Of a stretch of DNA of 64,000 bases, positions 1 through 8,902 are shown in pieces; within the stretch, counting starts at the first letter, position 1, and each line of letters opens with the position of its first letter. A program made the position numbers and the translations under genes. Source of the DNA: Desulfospira joergensenii DSM 10085 (GTDB lineage Bacteria > Desulfobacterota > Desulfobacteria > Desulfobacterales > Desulfobacteraceae); NCBI RefSeq assembly GCF_000420085.1, contig NZ_ATUG01000002.1:2294001-2358000 (forward strand), written 5' to 3'. The notes under the pieces were generated by a model that saw only the letters and a program-made list of their open reading frames with translations, was not told where the DNA came from and searched no databases.

Positions 1-348
1 GGCGATGCGCTGGGGCTTTCCCCGGGTCAGGGTCTTGAGCCGGTCCAGGGAATCGACCAGAAATTCCTGGAGATCCGGGTCCAGACTCGCCTTGATTTGT
101 AACTTCTCGGCTCCTGCGCCGGCAGTGAAAATATCTTTTTTTGCATTGAGAAAATGGATATCTCCGATGAGCCGGCGGAGCTGCTGTTTGGATAAGACAT
201 CTTTCCGGGGCATGGGTTTTTCAACGGAATGGGCGGGTTCCCGGGGGGAGTCAAACCGGTCTGCCGGCCAGTAAAAGACCAGAGCCCCCAGGCCGAGGAC
301 CAGGAAAGCGGCAAGGGACAAAAACAGGGGCAGGGCCTTTACAAACAT
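1..348 (-). CDS. N-terminal part of a membrane-anchored protein, possibly a penicillin-binding transpeptidase (cut by left edge)
   Basis: An open frame runs leftward from ATG at 348 through the window edge, giving 116 codons without a stop. It starts with a short basic N-terminus, a hydrophobic helix at about residues 5-26, and then a Pro/Lys-rich linker. Near residues 84-95 the segment IKASLDPDLQEFLVDSLD resembles the strand-helix element (SLD/TxD...LQ) that precedes the transpeptidase domain of class B penicillin-binding proteins. The catalytic domain itself lies outside the window, so the family call is an inference and a generic membrane protein remains possible. Upstream GAAGAAGC is a weak ribosome site. 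It follows metG on the same strand after about 130 nt. Confidence 0.45.
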   Translation of the reverse strand, partial: MFVKALPLFLSLAAFLVLGLGALVFYWPADRFDSPREPAHSVEKPMPRKDVLSKQQLRRLIGDIHFLNAKKDIFTAGAGAEKLQIKASLDPDLQEFLVDSLDRLKTLTRGKPQRIA

Positions 349-476
349 GAGCTTCTTCTTTTTTTTTAAAAGAAACTCAGCCTGATGCCTCTGCCAGGAA
401 TTTTCTTTTTTAAAGGTGTACAAATCAAACTCTCAAGGAAACCGAAGGGTTATTCTGCGTAAAGGATTCTATCTTT

Positions 477-2396
477 TTATTTTACCGGGCATCCGTCAGG
501 GGCTTTTTTGTCCGGTCCCGTGAGGATGAGTTCCTTTTTGCTCCCAGCGGCCAGGACCATTCCCTGGGAAACCTGACCCATGAGTTTGGCCTCCTTGAGA
601 TTGGCCACCACAAGAACCTGTTTCCCCACAATGGTTTCCGGGGTATAATTTTTCGCGATGCCTGCGATGATCTGACGGGTTTCCGCGCCCAGGTCCACCA
701 AAAGTTTGAGCAGTTTTTCGGATTTCTCCACGGGTTCCGCCTGGATTACCGTTCCGGTTCTCAGGTCGATTTTGGAAAAATCTTCAATGGTAATCTCATC
801 CTTTAAGGCCGGTTTAAAGGGCTTTGCTGTCTTTTTTTCTTTTTTGTCCGGTTTGATCTCTATCCTGGGGAAGAGGATGGAAGGCTTTGAGAAACCAAGG
901 CCGGTTTTTATCTGACCCCAGTCCATGATTTGGTCAAGGGGATAAAATCCCGGATCCGGAGGTTCAAGCCCCAGTGTCTCCTGCATTTTGGACGAGGTTT
1001 CCGGCATGACCGGATATATCAGGCATGAGACCACCCGTAAGCCCTCCATGAGGTTGTAGAGAACCGTTTCAAGCATGGGGCGCCGGGTTTCATCCTTGGC
1101 CAGGGCCCAGGGTTCCCGGGTGTCGATATACTTGTTCATCAGTCCGATAAAGGTCCATACGGCTGCCGTGCCGTTGTGGAACTCGCAATTGGCCATGGCC
1201 TGTCTGAAAGCTTCAATGGCGGTTCGGGCAGGGGATTCAAGGGAGAGGTCCGGATCCCGGGGTGTTAGATTTTCTTTTGAGAAACCTTGCTTGCAGTACC
1301 GGTTGGTCATGGTCAACACCCTTGAAAAGAGATTGCCCAGGTCATTGGCCAGATCGGAGTTGATCCTTGTTACGATAACGTCTTCGGTAAAATTGGCATC
1401 CTTGCCAAATACCATTTCCCGCATGAGAAAATACCGGAACGGGTCCACACCGAATTCCCGGGTAACCTCAAGGGGATCGGTCACGTTTCCGATGCTCTTG
1501 GACATTTTGCTGCCCCTGACGTTCCAGAATCCATGGACATTGAGCCCGTCGTAGATGTCAATGCCCGCGGCTTTGAGCATGATGGGCCAGTAGATGCCGT
1601 GGGGCTTGATAATATCCTTGGCCACAAAATGGCGGGCCGTGGGCCAGAATTTTTTGAATAAGTCGGAGTCGGGATAGCCCAGGGCTGAAATATAGTTGAC
1701 CAGGGCGTCAAACCAGACATAGGTGACATAATCTTCATCAAAGGGCAGGGTGATTCCCCAGGTAAGCCGGGTTTTGGGGCGGGAGATGCACAGGTCTTCC
1801 AGGGGTTCCTTTAAAAAAGAGAGTATTTCTTTTTTATATTGTTCCGGGCGGATGAAATCGGGATGGGTCTGGATATGGTCGATGAGCCAGTCCTGGTATT
1901 TGCTCATCCTGAAAAAATAATTGGATTCCCGGATAACTTCGGGCTCGGTTCCGTGATCCGGGCATTTGCCGTCAACCAATTCCCGTTCCTGGTAAAACCG
2001 CTCGCATCCGAAGCAGTAGAGGCCTTCATAACTGGAAAAGTATATATCCCCGCTGTCATGGATTTTGGACAGCACCTGTTCAACCACCCGGATATGATCC
2101 GGATTCGTGGTCCGGATGAACTGGTCGTTGGAGATATTGAGAACCGGCCAGAGATCCTGGAAAAGTTTGCTTATTTTATCCACGTACTCCTTGGGGCTGG
2201 TGTCCTGTTTTTCTGCGGCCTGGACAATCTTGTCCCCGTGTTCATCGGTCCCGGTCAAAAAATAGGTGTCCCGGGAATCCATCTGCATGAACCGGGTGGC
2301 CACATCCGCGGCTATGGTGGTGTAGGCATGGCCCAGATGGGGTTTGGCATTTACGTAATATATAGGGGTTGTGAAAAACCGAGGTTTCTTTTTCAT
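477..2396 (-). CDS. metG: Methionyl-tRNA synthetase
   Basis: Charges tRNA-Met with methionine in the cytoplasm. The 639-residue protein has the class I signature HLGH at residues 20-23 and KMSKS at 297-301. A zinc knuckle built from C128, C131, C145 and H148 indicates the single-knuckle form of the enzyme. A C-terminal tRNA-binding (EMAP/Trbp111-like) domain starts near residue 535 (DFSKIDLRTG). The N-terminus MKKKPRFFTTPIYYVNAKPHL is typical for the family and fixes the start. It is the distal gene of a leftward run with holB and ricT, 25 nt downstream of ricT, an order common in Desulfobacterota. Confidence 0.97.
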   Translation of the reverse strand: MKKKPRFFTTPIYYVNAKPHLGHAYTTIAADVATRFMQMDSRDTYFLTGTDEHGDKIVQAAEKQDTSPKEYVDKISKLFQDLWPVLNISNDQFIRTTNPDHIRVVEQVLSKIHDSGDIYFSSYEGLYCFGCERFYQERELVDGKCPDHGTEPEVIRESNYFFRMSKYQDWLIDHIQTHPDFIRPEQYKKEILSFLKEPLEDLCISRPKTRLTWGITLPFDEDYVTYVWFDALVNYISALGYPDSDLFKKFWPTARHFVAKDIIKPHGIYWPIMLKAAGIDIYDGLNVHGFWNVRGSKMSKSIGNVTDPLEVTREFGVDPFRYFLMREMVFGKDANFTEDVIVTRINSDLANDLGNLFSRVLTMTNRYCKQGFSKENLTPRDPDLSLESPARTAIEAFRQAMANCEFHNGTAAVWTFIGLMNKYIDTREPWALAKDETRRPMLETVLYNLMEGLRVVSCLIYPVMPETSSKMQETLGLEPPDPGFYPLDQIMDWGQIKTGLGFSKPSILFPRIEIKPDKKEKKTAKPFKPALKDEITIEDFSKIDLRTGTVIQAEPVEKSEKLLKLLVDLGAETRQIIAGIAKNYTPETIVGKQVLVVANLKEAKLMGQVSQGMVLAAGSKKELILTGPDKKAPDGCPVK

Positions 2397-2421
2397 TTTT
2401 CTTGTTTACCTTGTTCTGTCT

Positions 2422-3225
2422 TTATTTAGGGGTGGGGATAATCTTCAGTTCACTGACTTTTTTTTCAAGCTCTGTCCGGTCTTCCATGAGCAGGGTGATG
2501 CTCTCTTTTAATACGTTCTGCCGGACCACTTTTCCCTGTCCCTCTTCAATGGTGATGGTCTTGCCCAGCTTGGGCATTTTTTTCTTCAGCTGCTTATAGG
2601 TCTGGTTCTCAAAGGTCAGGCAGCACATGAGGCGGCCGCACACCCCGGATATCTTCGTGGGATTCAAGGAGAGTCTCTGCTCCTTTGCCATTTTAATGGA
2701 AACCGGTTCAAACCCGGACATGAAAGAGGAGCAGCAGATCTCCCTGCCGCATTTGCCGATTCCCCCGCAGTGTTTGGAGAGATTTCGTATTCCCACCTGT
2801 CTCATCTCAATGCGGATGCTGTACTCTTTGACCAGCAGCTTGATCAGTTCCCTGAAGTCGATTCTGCCGTCCGCCGTATAGAAAAAGGTCAGTTTGTTCC
2901 GGTCAAAGGTGCACTCCACGCTGAACAGGTTCATCAAAAGGCCCAGGTCGTTGATGCAGTCAAGACAGAACCCCTGGGCTCTTTTTTCCAATTGTTTGAG
3001 TTCTTCCCGTCGGATGAAGTCCTCTTTGGTGGCGATCCTCACGATCTGTTTGAGTTTTTTCCCCTTGGAGTCGGTTTCTGCGGGCGGTTTGGCAACGATT
3101 CCGAATCCCAGCCCCTGTTCCGTTTCCACAATGACATGATCCCCGGGGTTCAAAACAAAGGCATCGCTTTTAAAATCATAGATTTTGCCGGCCCTTTTAA
3201 ATTTCACACCTGCCACTTTGGTCAT
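2422..3225 (-). CDS. ricT: PSP1/RicT (YaaT) family protein
   Basis: Member of the PSP1 family, whose Bacillus member RicT (YaaT) acts with RicA and RicF as an Fe-S complex influencing RNase Y and mRNA maturation. Cysteines typical of the family are visible at C153, C159, C164, C165, C196, C201 and C202, arranged as CGGIGKCGREICC and CGRLMCC, and fit [4Fe-4S] binding. The 267-residue length is normal. RicA and RicF partners are not in the window, and the role in Gram-negative anaerobes is unsettled. It lies 9 nt downstream of holB, as it often does in bacteria, so co-transcription is likely. Confidence 0.9.
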   Translation of the reverse strand: MTKVAGVKFKRAGKIYDFKSDAFVLNPGDHVIVETEQGLGFGIVAKPPAETDSKGKKLKQIVRIATKEDFIRREELKQLEKRAQGFCLDCINDLGLLMNLFSVECTFDRNKLTFFYTADGRIDFRELIKLLVKEYSIRIEMRQVGIRNLSKHCGGIGKCGREICCSSFMSGFEPVSIKMAKEQRLSLNPTKISGVCGRLMCCLTFENQTYKQLKKKMPKLGKTITIEEGQGKVVRQNVLKESITLLMEDRTELEKKVSELKIIPTPK

Positions 3226-3234
3226 AATGACTTC

Positions 3235-4272
3235 CTATGGTAAGGATATTTTTATGAAAAAACGGTCTAGAGCCAGACGAATGGAGGCATTTGACCCCAG
3301 CCGCCGCTCTGTTTCATAAAAATGATCCATAAATTCAATGATACGCTTGCACCCGAGTATCTGACTAATATCTTTTAAAGCATCGAAAAAATCAAGGTTA
3401 ACTATTTTTTCAGGGTCGGTTTTGAAAACGCAGAGATCCCTGAAAAAGGATCTCATGATGGACAGCCAGTCGGAAATATGCTCGGTTTCCCGGCCCAGTT
3501 GTTCCGATATGAAAAGGGCATGACCCAATGGGTTGGGGGCCCGGATCAGTTCGGGGATCTGATTCAGGAGCCAGGATCTCCTGCTTTTCCAGTCCATCTT
3601 CTTTGTTTTGTCTTTTTTAGACCCTGGTTTTTCCCCGGGATCTTCCAGGTTAAGGAGGCGCAGGGCCTTTTGAATATCGGATCCGGCCGTGCCCGAAGCA
3701 ATTTTGGCTGTCCCGGGATCCACGCCCCAGGAATTGACAAGATATCGGGCGATTTCCCTGGATCCGGGGGACCTGAACCGGATTTGACGGCACCGGGACA
3801 CAATGGTGGGGATCAGTCCGGGCAGTCCCAATGCGGTCAGGATGAAAAAGGTTTTTTGGGGCGGTTCTTCAAGCGCCTTGAGAAGGGCGTTCTGGGCCTG
3901 GATATTCATCTTCCCGGCATCTGATATCAGAACCATGCGCCAGTCAGCTTCATTGGGCCTGGCAGAGAGTACCCCCTCCATTTCCCGGATCTGGGAAATG
4001 GAGATGTCTTTTTTTTTTTCAAGAAGATGGATGTGGATCATGTCCGGGTGCATCCGGGCATGGATTTTTCTGCAGGACCGGCAGTTCAGGCAGGGACTGC
4101 CGTCGCTCCCTTCCCTGCAATTGGCTGCCTGGGCAAACCCGAATGCGGCTCTCTCTTTTCCTGTTCCGCTGGAGCCGGTGAAAAGAAAGGCATTGGGGAT
4201 CTTCCGGGTCTGAATGATATGGGTTAATTCAGATGCTGCAGGAGTATGTGGATCAAAAACCGGCATCATCAT
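3235..4272 (-). CDS. holB: DNA polymerase III delta' subunit
   Basis: Clamp-loader subunit that works with DnaX (also in this window) to load the beta clamp. Evidence: an AAA+ Walker A-like loop GSSGTGKE at residues 33-40, a zinc-binding set C52, C61, C64, C67, and the sensor-type region LLKALEEPPQKTFFILTA shared with DnaX. Length 345 is in the usual range. The start has three adjacent Met codons (MMMPVF), so the exact first residue is uncertain by two codons. It is followed after 9 nt by ricT and then metG. The 21 nt gap to the IHF-like gene upstream suggests one transcript. Confidence 0.92.
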   Translation of the reverse strand: MMMPVFDPHTPAASELTHIIQTRKIPNAFLFTGSSGTGKERAAFGFAQAANCREGSDGSPCLNCRSCRKIHARMHPDMIHIHLLEKKKDISISQIREMEGVLSARPNEADWRMVLISDAGKMNIQAQNALLKALEEPPQKTFFILTALGLPGLIPTIVSRCRQIRFRSPGSREIARYLVNSWGVDPGTAKIASGTAGSDIQKALRLLNLEDPGEKPGSKKDKTKKMDWKSRRSWLLNQIPELIRAPNPLGHALFISEQLGRETEHISDWLSIMRSFFRDLCVFKTDPEKIVNLDFFDALKDISQILGCKRIIEFMDHFYETERRLGSNASIRLALDRFFIKISLP

Positions 4273-4293
4273 TCTGGATGGGAAGGACAGATT

Positions 4294-4569
4294 TTAATAG
4301 TCCACCCGTTCTTTTAACTCCTTGCCGCATTTGAAAAAAGGAAGCCGCTTGGGAGGTATCAATACTTTCTGGCCGGTTTTGGGGTTCCGTCCGGTATAGC
4401 TCTTGTACTCCTTGATGTGGAAGCTGCAGAATCCTCTTATCTCAACTCTTTCCCCTTTTACAAAGGCCTCGGAAAGGGAATCAAAGAAAATTTTTATGAC
4501 CTCGGCAGCCTCGGCCTTGGTAAGATTAGATCTTTCTTTCAGTGTGGAAATTAGTTCAAGTTTATTCAT
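4294..4569 (-). CDS. IHF/HU-family DNA-binding protein
   Basis: A 91-residue histone-like protein. It has the HU/IHF fold signature, including the beta-arm segment GRNPKTGQKV followed by IPPKRLPFFKCGKELK. The sequence resembles IHF subunits more than the second HU copy of this window (46113-46391). Such proteins bend DNA and act in replication, recombination and sigma-54 promoter activation. It is probably IHF beta-like, but alpha and beta cannot be separated by eye. It sits between a NusG paralogue and holB, all leftward. Confidence 0.88.
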   Translation of the reverse strand: MNKLELISTLKERSNLTKAEAAEVIKIFFDSLSEAFVKGERVEIRGFCSFHIKEYKSYTGRNPKTGQKVLIPPKRLPFFKCGKELKERVDY

Positions 4570-4644
4570 AACCCCTCTGTATTTTTATATAAACCGATTT
4601 TTAATTCCTGGGTTGTAATCAAAAAATCATAAAAAGTCAAGGAC

Positions 4645-5169
4645 TTATGATAGTAAGTCCGGAATTTTTTCAATATGTTCAACCGGAATTTCAACCCCGG
4701 CAAACTGGCCCAGAAGATCTATTTTAATGATCACCCGGGTTTTCCCCTTATATTCGGAGAATTCCCCCCTCAGCCCGGCCATGGGGCCTTCCAGGATGAC
4801 GACCGGATCTCCTTTCTTTAATTCAATGATGCTGCCCGTGATCAAATCCATATGGGTGCTGGTCATGAGTTTCAGGGACTCGATCTGGGACTCGGACACG
4901 GGAAGGGGGCCTTTTTGATTTCCCAGGAGACGGACCGCACCGGTGGTTTTTAAAATAGTCAGCTGGGAGGCCGGATCCGGGCTTGATCTGACAAAGAGAT
5001 AGCCCGGGAACAGGGGGACCTCAAGCATGAGTTTTCGGTCTTTTCGCCGGCTGGGCTTTCTTTTCCTGGGCAGGAAAACCTCTATCTTCTTTTTCATGAT
5101 CTGGTTGAGGACCGTCTGTTCGAAATTGCTCCGGGTCAAAAGGGCAAACCAGTTTAAATCCTTGTTCAT
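4645..5169 (-). CDS. NusG-family transcription antitermination paralogue
   Basis: A 174-residue protein with a NusG N-terminal (NGN) domain: WFALLTRSNFEQTVLNQI opens it, and VPLFPGYLFVR matches the conserved RNA-polymerase-binding strand. A C-terminal KOW domain covers about residues 118-165 (KGDPVVILEGPMAGLRG). The essential nusG normally sits next to secE/rplK, which are absent here, so this looks like a specialised paralogue of the RfaH/UpxY/LoaP kind that helps polymerase through long surface-polysaccharide operons. That role is inferred. Its start codon overlaps the lptD stop by 4 nt (ATGA), implying translational coupling. Confidence 0.85.
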   Translation of the reverse strand: MNKDLNWFALLTRSNFEQTVLNQIMKKKIEVFLPRKRKPSRRKDRKLMLEVPLFPGYLFVRSSPDPASQLTILKTTGAVRLLGNQKGPLPVSESQIESLKLMTSTHMDLITGSIIELKKGDPVVILEGPMAGLRGEFSEYKGKTRVIIKIDLLGQFAGVEIPVEHIEKIPDLLS

Positions 5170-7406
5170 TTCTGGCCAAACTCTCCAATCCCTTTAAGGA
5201 TGATTAAAAACATGATCTTTTTATCTCCGCCTTCCTCCCGGTATTGAAGGTCAAAGCCCCAGCAGGCCTGGTCGATGAAGATGCCGGTCCGGGTTTCAAT
5301 GGTGTTTTTTCCTTTCAGGTCCTTTTCAAAGGAATAGTAAATTCCCAGGGTGCTGGTGGCCTGAACCAGGAACCGGGTATACCAGGTGTTGGCGTTTTTA
5401 AGGGTGTAGCGGTATTGGGTTTGAATGGAATCTCCCCGGCTGTCCTTGAGGGTCCCTCCGGCATTTGTCTTTGTGAAGTGCCGGTTATAGGGATCCCAGG
5501 CCAGGTCAACATCCAGGGACAGATATTCCAGGGGATTGAGTTCGCTTTCCAGGTAGATATCTGACCAGGGGTGGGTACGGTCTTCTTCATCCCGTTCAAT
5601 TTTAAGATCATAGTCCTGGGACAATTCGATCCAGGCCAGTTCCTTGTATACATAGGACTCCTCACCCTCTTTCCCCTCCACGATTTTTCTGGAGGTAAAG
5701 GTATTGGCCAGGGACCAAGTGATGATATTTTTCTCGGCAATCCGGTCAAGGGAATCAAAATAGGGCAGATCATCCTGGAGGACACTGGGCCGGAAGGCAT
5801 ATTCAAGCTTGGGAACCACCTCATGTTTGATCTTGTCCGCAAATTGGTTTTCCAGGGTAAAGATCCTGTTGAGCTTGGTGGAAAGCTGGGCACCCACGTC
5901 ATAGAGGGTCCGGGTCCTGAACTCATCCTCGGAACCGTAACTATCCGTGAAATCATCTGTGTGCCAGGCCGTGGCCCGGGTGCCCACAAAGGGTTCAAAG
6001 AAAAAGGCCTTGGCAAACCGTGTGGGATAGTAGAGCTTGGGATAGACATCGACCCGCTGCCCGTTGACCTTTGTCTCTGTGGTGTCCTGGCGGAAAAACG
6101 ACCTGAACTCCGAATCCAGGGTATAGTAAATCCCGGTGGCTCCCAGTTTGTGCTTGGATGCATCAAATTCAACACTGGGAAGGGTCTGCAGGGTGTAGTC
6201 ATCGGTATCCTGGCGCCGGGCCGCCACGTTGTCATACCAGAGGGCCTTGGCCGTCAGGCTGTAGTTGTTCCAGCTCTTGTCAAGGGTCAGGCTGTTTTCC
6301 CGGACCGTGTCGTCGTACTCGTCCAGGTCCCGGCCGAACTCTTTTTCAAAGTATTCCGTGATTTTATCATACCCGGTATACCCGTCCCTGAACTCCAGGA
6401 GATAATCTGCATCACTGACAATATCCAGGTCCAGTTTGGCCTTGAATCCGCCGGGAAGTTCCTGGTCGCTCTTCATCCTGAACCAGTACCGGTCCGTATT
6501 GGTCCTCTGGGCCGTTGTGTCGAAGGCAAACTCTTCTGTATCTGCGGTCCCGTCATCGATCTGATCGTCTTTCAGCAAATCGAGAAAAAGGGTGCCTTTG
6601 GATTTTTCGTCCAGTACATACCGAAACTCTCCGCCCAATTTAAGGCCCCGGTCTGACATATAGTCCGCATAAAGGGTGGCATCGGTGTCCCTGGAAAGGG
6701 CGATGAACAGGGGTTGTTCATATTCAAATCCAAGCCGGTCCGAGCTGGAGAAGCTGGGGGCCAGCAGGCCGGTCTGACGCTTGGTTTTGGCTGGAAAGGC
6801 CAGAAACGGGACATAGAGGGCCGGCACTTTTTTAATCCAGAAGGCGGCATGGGTGGCATATCCGTATCCCTCTATGGTCACTTTTACGTTTTTTCCTGAG
6901 ATTTTCCAGGCCGGGGAGTCCCCTTCACAGGAGGTGATGGTCCCTTTTTCAGCGCTGTAGGTAAACTTTCCGGTCTTACGGATTTTTTCGCCCTCAATAT
7001 AGAAATTGTTCTTCTGAATAAAGATGGTTCCCTTGTTGATAAAGCCCTGCTCGGTGAGGAGGTTGATCTGCATGGCATTGCAGGAAATGGAATCTTCGCC
7101 GGAGATCAGAACCACGTTCCCCTGGGCAAAGGCATCCTTGGTTTTATTGGAAAACTCCACATAATCTGCCTCCAGCCGGGTCAGCCCCCCGGTGATCACC
7201 ACTTCATCCTCGGCAATATACAATTCTTTTTTCTGGTCGTAGCTGACCACCTGGGCGGAGATATGCCAGGGAATCTGCTTGGGATCCTCTTCCTGGGAAA
7301 AGGCCCGGGCCGGATTGAATGGGAAAAAGAGTTCCGGCAGAACAAGGGCAAAAAAGATAAATGCTGCGGCCGGCAGCATTTTTATGTCACTAAATGAACG
7401 GGGCAT
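5166..7406 (-). CDS. lptD: LPS-assembly outer-membrane protein LptD
   Basis: Outer-membrane beta-barrel that inserts lipopolysaccharide into the outer leaflet. The 746-residue protein has a signal peptide (hydrophobic stretch about residues 10-35, cleaved near ARAFS). An OstA/LptA-like periplasmic domain covers roughly residues 45-180 (VVSYDQKKELYIAEDEVVITGG). A long barrel region follows, rich in alternating Tyr/Asp strands with RQTGLLAPSFSSSDRLGFEY, characteristic of LptD. It heads the leftward cluster and is divergent from the unknown gene at 7523. Confidence 0.93.
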   Translation of the reverse strand: MPRSFSDIKMLPAAAFIFFALVLPELFFPFNPARAFSQEEDPKQIPWHISAQVVSYDQKKELYIAEDEVVITGGLTRLEADYVEFSNKTKDAFAQGNVVLISGEDSISCNAMQINLLTEQGFINKGTIFIQKNNFYIEGEKIRKTGKFTYSAEKGTITSCEGDSPAWKISGKNVKVTIEGYGYATHAAFWIKKVPALYVPFLAFPAKTKRQTGLLAPSFSSSDRLGFEYEQPLFIALSRDTDATLYADYMSDRGLKLGGEFRYVLDEKSKGTLFLDLLKDDQIDDGTADTEEFAFDTTAQRTNTDRYWFRMKSDQELPGGFKAKLDLDIVSDADYLLEFRDGYTGYDKITEYFEKEFGRDLDEYDDTVRENSLTLDKSWNNYSLTAKALWYDNVAARRQDTDDYTLQTLPSVEFDASKHKLGATGIYYTLDSEFRSFFRQDTTETKVNGQRVDVYPKLYYPTRFAKAFFFEPFVGTRATAWHTDDFTDSYGSEDEFRTRTLYDVGAQLSTKLNRIFTLENQFADKIKHEVVPKLEYAFRPSVLQDDLPYFDSLDRIAEKNIITWSLANTFTSRKIVEGKEGEESYVYKELAWIELSQDYDLKIERDEEDRTHPWSDIYLESELNPLEYLSLDVDLAWDPYNRHFTKTNAGGTLKDSRGDSIQTQYRYTLKNANTWYTRFLVQATSTLGIYYSFEKDLKGKNTIETRTGIFIDQACWGFDLQYREEGGDKKIMFLIILKGIGEFGQK

Positions 7407-7522
7407 TATCTTTCCGGTAAAAATTGCACATCATTTAAAATTACTGTATAAAGCCATTTTATAGGTTAAAAGTCAACCTCAACCTTCGGGTACGGAATCA
7501 ATTCCCAAAAGGCAGGACCATC

Positions 7523-8515
7523 ATGTTGGACATAGTATTTTTCCCTTTTTCCCATATCAGCCGAAGTCAGTTGAACACCTTGCTGACTATTTTTTCCTCT
7601 TTCCGATGTCTGCCCCTGGTTTCCCGGCTTGATCCGGACCATCCTCTGGCACCCATGGTGGAACAGGGCAGGGTGAAGCCGGAGTTTCATTCTCCTGAGG
7701 TTCTCAGTCTTGTGGATCGCCAGGTAAGGTCTTTTCGGGACTGGGCCGGGATGCACAAGGGGAATGAAAAAAATTTAAAATCCATGCTCCGGGATACCCC
7801 CTATTTTACAGACGATTCAGACCTGACCCGGATACAGTCCCAGTTGAGGGAAAGGGTGTCAAAGGATTCGGGACAGGGCCTGGACCGGGAACAAAAAAGC
7901 GGGAGAGATCTCCTGCTGTTTTTAAAGTTCGCAGGGATTCTGGACCTGGAAAACGAAAGAATTGACGATGAACTCAAGGACCTGGAAAAGAACAGGGGAG
8001 CCCTTTTTTCACAATTAAAGGGAGCCGAACAGGATGAAAGTCCCCCGGAACCCTCCGGGTTGGTTGTCACGGAAAGGGATCCCGGCCAGGTGATGACCGA
8101 TTCGAGGATCCGCTCCTGGTGCCGGGTGGCCATGGAGAAAAAGATATTTCAAAACCGGGAAGATTCCATTTTGCTGGTCACCACCAGTCCGGCTGTGTTT
8201 GACCGTTTATATCCCGGCTCACAAGATCTGATAAATGGTCTTGACATTGAATCTATAAAAGTGCATGAAGATGGATGTTCTTTACGACAAAAATGGCAGA
8301 GTGACATTTCTGAAATTTTAGAACAGGGCGTAAGGGACAGGGGGTTTGCGGGAAAAGACCTGCCTGGATCGGCAGATGGCTGCCGGATTTCAGCTCAGAT
8401 AAAGCTGGGGATTTTTCCGGAAAAAGCAAGTTTTTTAGATCTGACGGATTTTAATCTGGCCGGAAAAAACATAGGGGTCTGCCTGGTCAGGTTAAACCCC
8501 CATAAAAAAACTTGA
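7523..8515 (+). CDS. Uncharacterised 330-residue protein
   Basis: I do not recognise a named family. The protein is soluble-looking, with no signal peptide or membrane helix. It opens with LDIVFFPFSHISRSQLNTLL. Charged helical segments follow, with a probable coiled coil near residues 135-175 (ILDLENERIDDELKDLEKNR). The second half contains DSRIRSWCRVAMEKK and SILLVTTSPAVFDRLYPG. Codon use matches the neighbours, so it is a genuine resident gene. It is divergent from lptD and ends just before the ferredoxin promoter. Confidence 0.7.
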   Translation: MLDIVFFPFSHISRSQLNTLLTIFSSFRCLPLVSRLDPDHPLAPMVEQGRVKPEFHSPEVLSLVDRQVRSFRDWAGMHKGNEKNLKSMLRDTPYFTDDSDLTRIQSQLRERVSKDSGQGLDREQKSGRDLLLFLKFAGILDLENERIDDELKDLEKNRGALFSQLKGAEQDESPPEPSGLVVTERDPGQVMTDSRIRSWCRVAMEKKIFQNREDSILLVTTSPAVFDRLYPGSQDLINGLDIESIKVHEDGCSLRQKWQSDISEILEQGVRDRGFAGKDLPGSADGCRISAQIKLGIFPEKASFLDLTDFNLAGKNIGVCLVRLNPHKKT

Positions 8516-8539
8516 TTTTAATAAATAAAATGTTATAAA
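8512..8539 (+). promoter_or_regulatory. Candidate sigma-70 promoter for the ferredoxin
   Basis: TTGATT at 8512-8517 and TATAAA at 8534-8539 are separated by 16 nt. They overlap the stop of the preceding gene and lie about 65 nt upstream of the ferredoxin start. A second possible -10 box, TATAAT at 8573-8578, has no good -35. The ferredoxin has a consensus Shine-Dalgarno (TTAAGGAGG) just before its ATG. Confidence 0.4.
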
Positions 8540-8605
8540 AGCGTTTTTTAAATTCAGCTTAAAAAATGAGTTTATAATGGAACATTAATTAAGGAGGCTA
8601 TTAAA

Positions 8606-8794
8606 ATGGCATTTACCCCAATTGTTGACCAGTCCAAATGCGTTGGTTGCGAAGAATGTGTTGACGTTTGTCCCGTGGAAGTATTTGAGATGGAAGATGA
8701 GAAATCAGTTCCTGTCAATGCTGAAGAATGCATGGGCTGCGAAAGCTGCGTGGAAGTCTGTGAAGAAGATGCGATTACTGTAGAGGAAGACTAG
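8606..8794 (+). CDS. 2[4Fe-4S] ferredoxin
   Basis: A 62-residue acidic electron carrier. The first cluster motif is CVGCEECVDVCP and the second is CMGCESCVEVCEE, so all eight cluster cysteines are present. The last Cys of the second motif is followed by Glu instead of the usual Pro. Strong acidity and small size fit the low-potential ferredoxins of sulfate reducers, which shuttle electrons among dehydrogenases, hydrogenases and reductases. It is monocistronic: its own promoter, an excellent AAGGAGG ribosome site, and a strong terminator follow. Confidence 0.96.
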   Translation: MAFTPIVDQSKCVGCEECVDVCPVEVFEMEDEKSVPVNAEECMGCESCVEVCEEDAITVEED

Positions 8795-8818
8795 ATCCTT
8801 TTTCATCACTGAAAATCA

Positions 8819-8858
8819 ATGCCGGGTCAGCCGCAAATGCGCTGACCCGGCATTTTTT
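8819..8858 (+). terminator. Rho-independent terminator after ferredoxin
   Basis: A perfect 13-bp stem (ATGCCGGGTCAGC at 8819-8831 paired with 8841-8853), a 9-nt loop and a run of T at 8853-8858. It ends the ferredoxin transcript and lies in the convergent gap before the DDAH-like gene. Confidence 0.92.
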
Positions 8859-8902
8859 GTTGAGTCAAAAACCTTAGGCCTAAAACAAACCCCGCCCAAG
8901 GA

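Noticed and set aside
1839..2429. 196-codon open frame antisense to metG
   Set aside because: Mirror of metG codons with no recognisable domain.
5571..6656. 361-codon open frame antisense to lptD
   Set aside because: Composition is that of the complementary strand of a G/C-ending coding gene (Gly/Val/Pro-rich, no domain); lptD is certain here.
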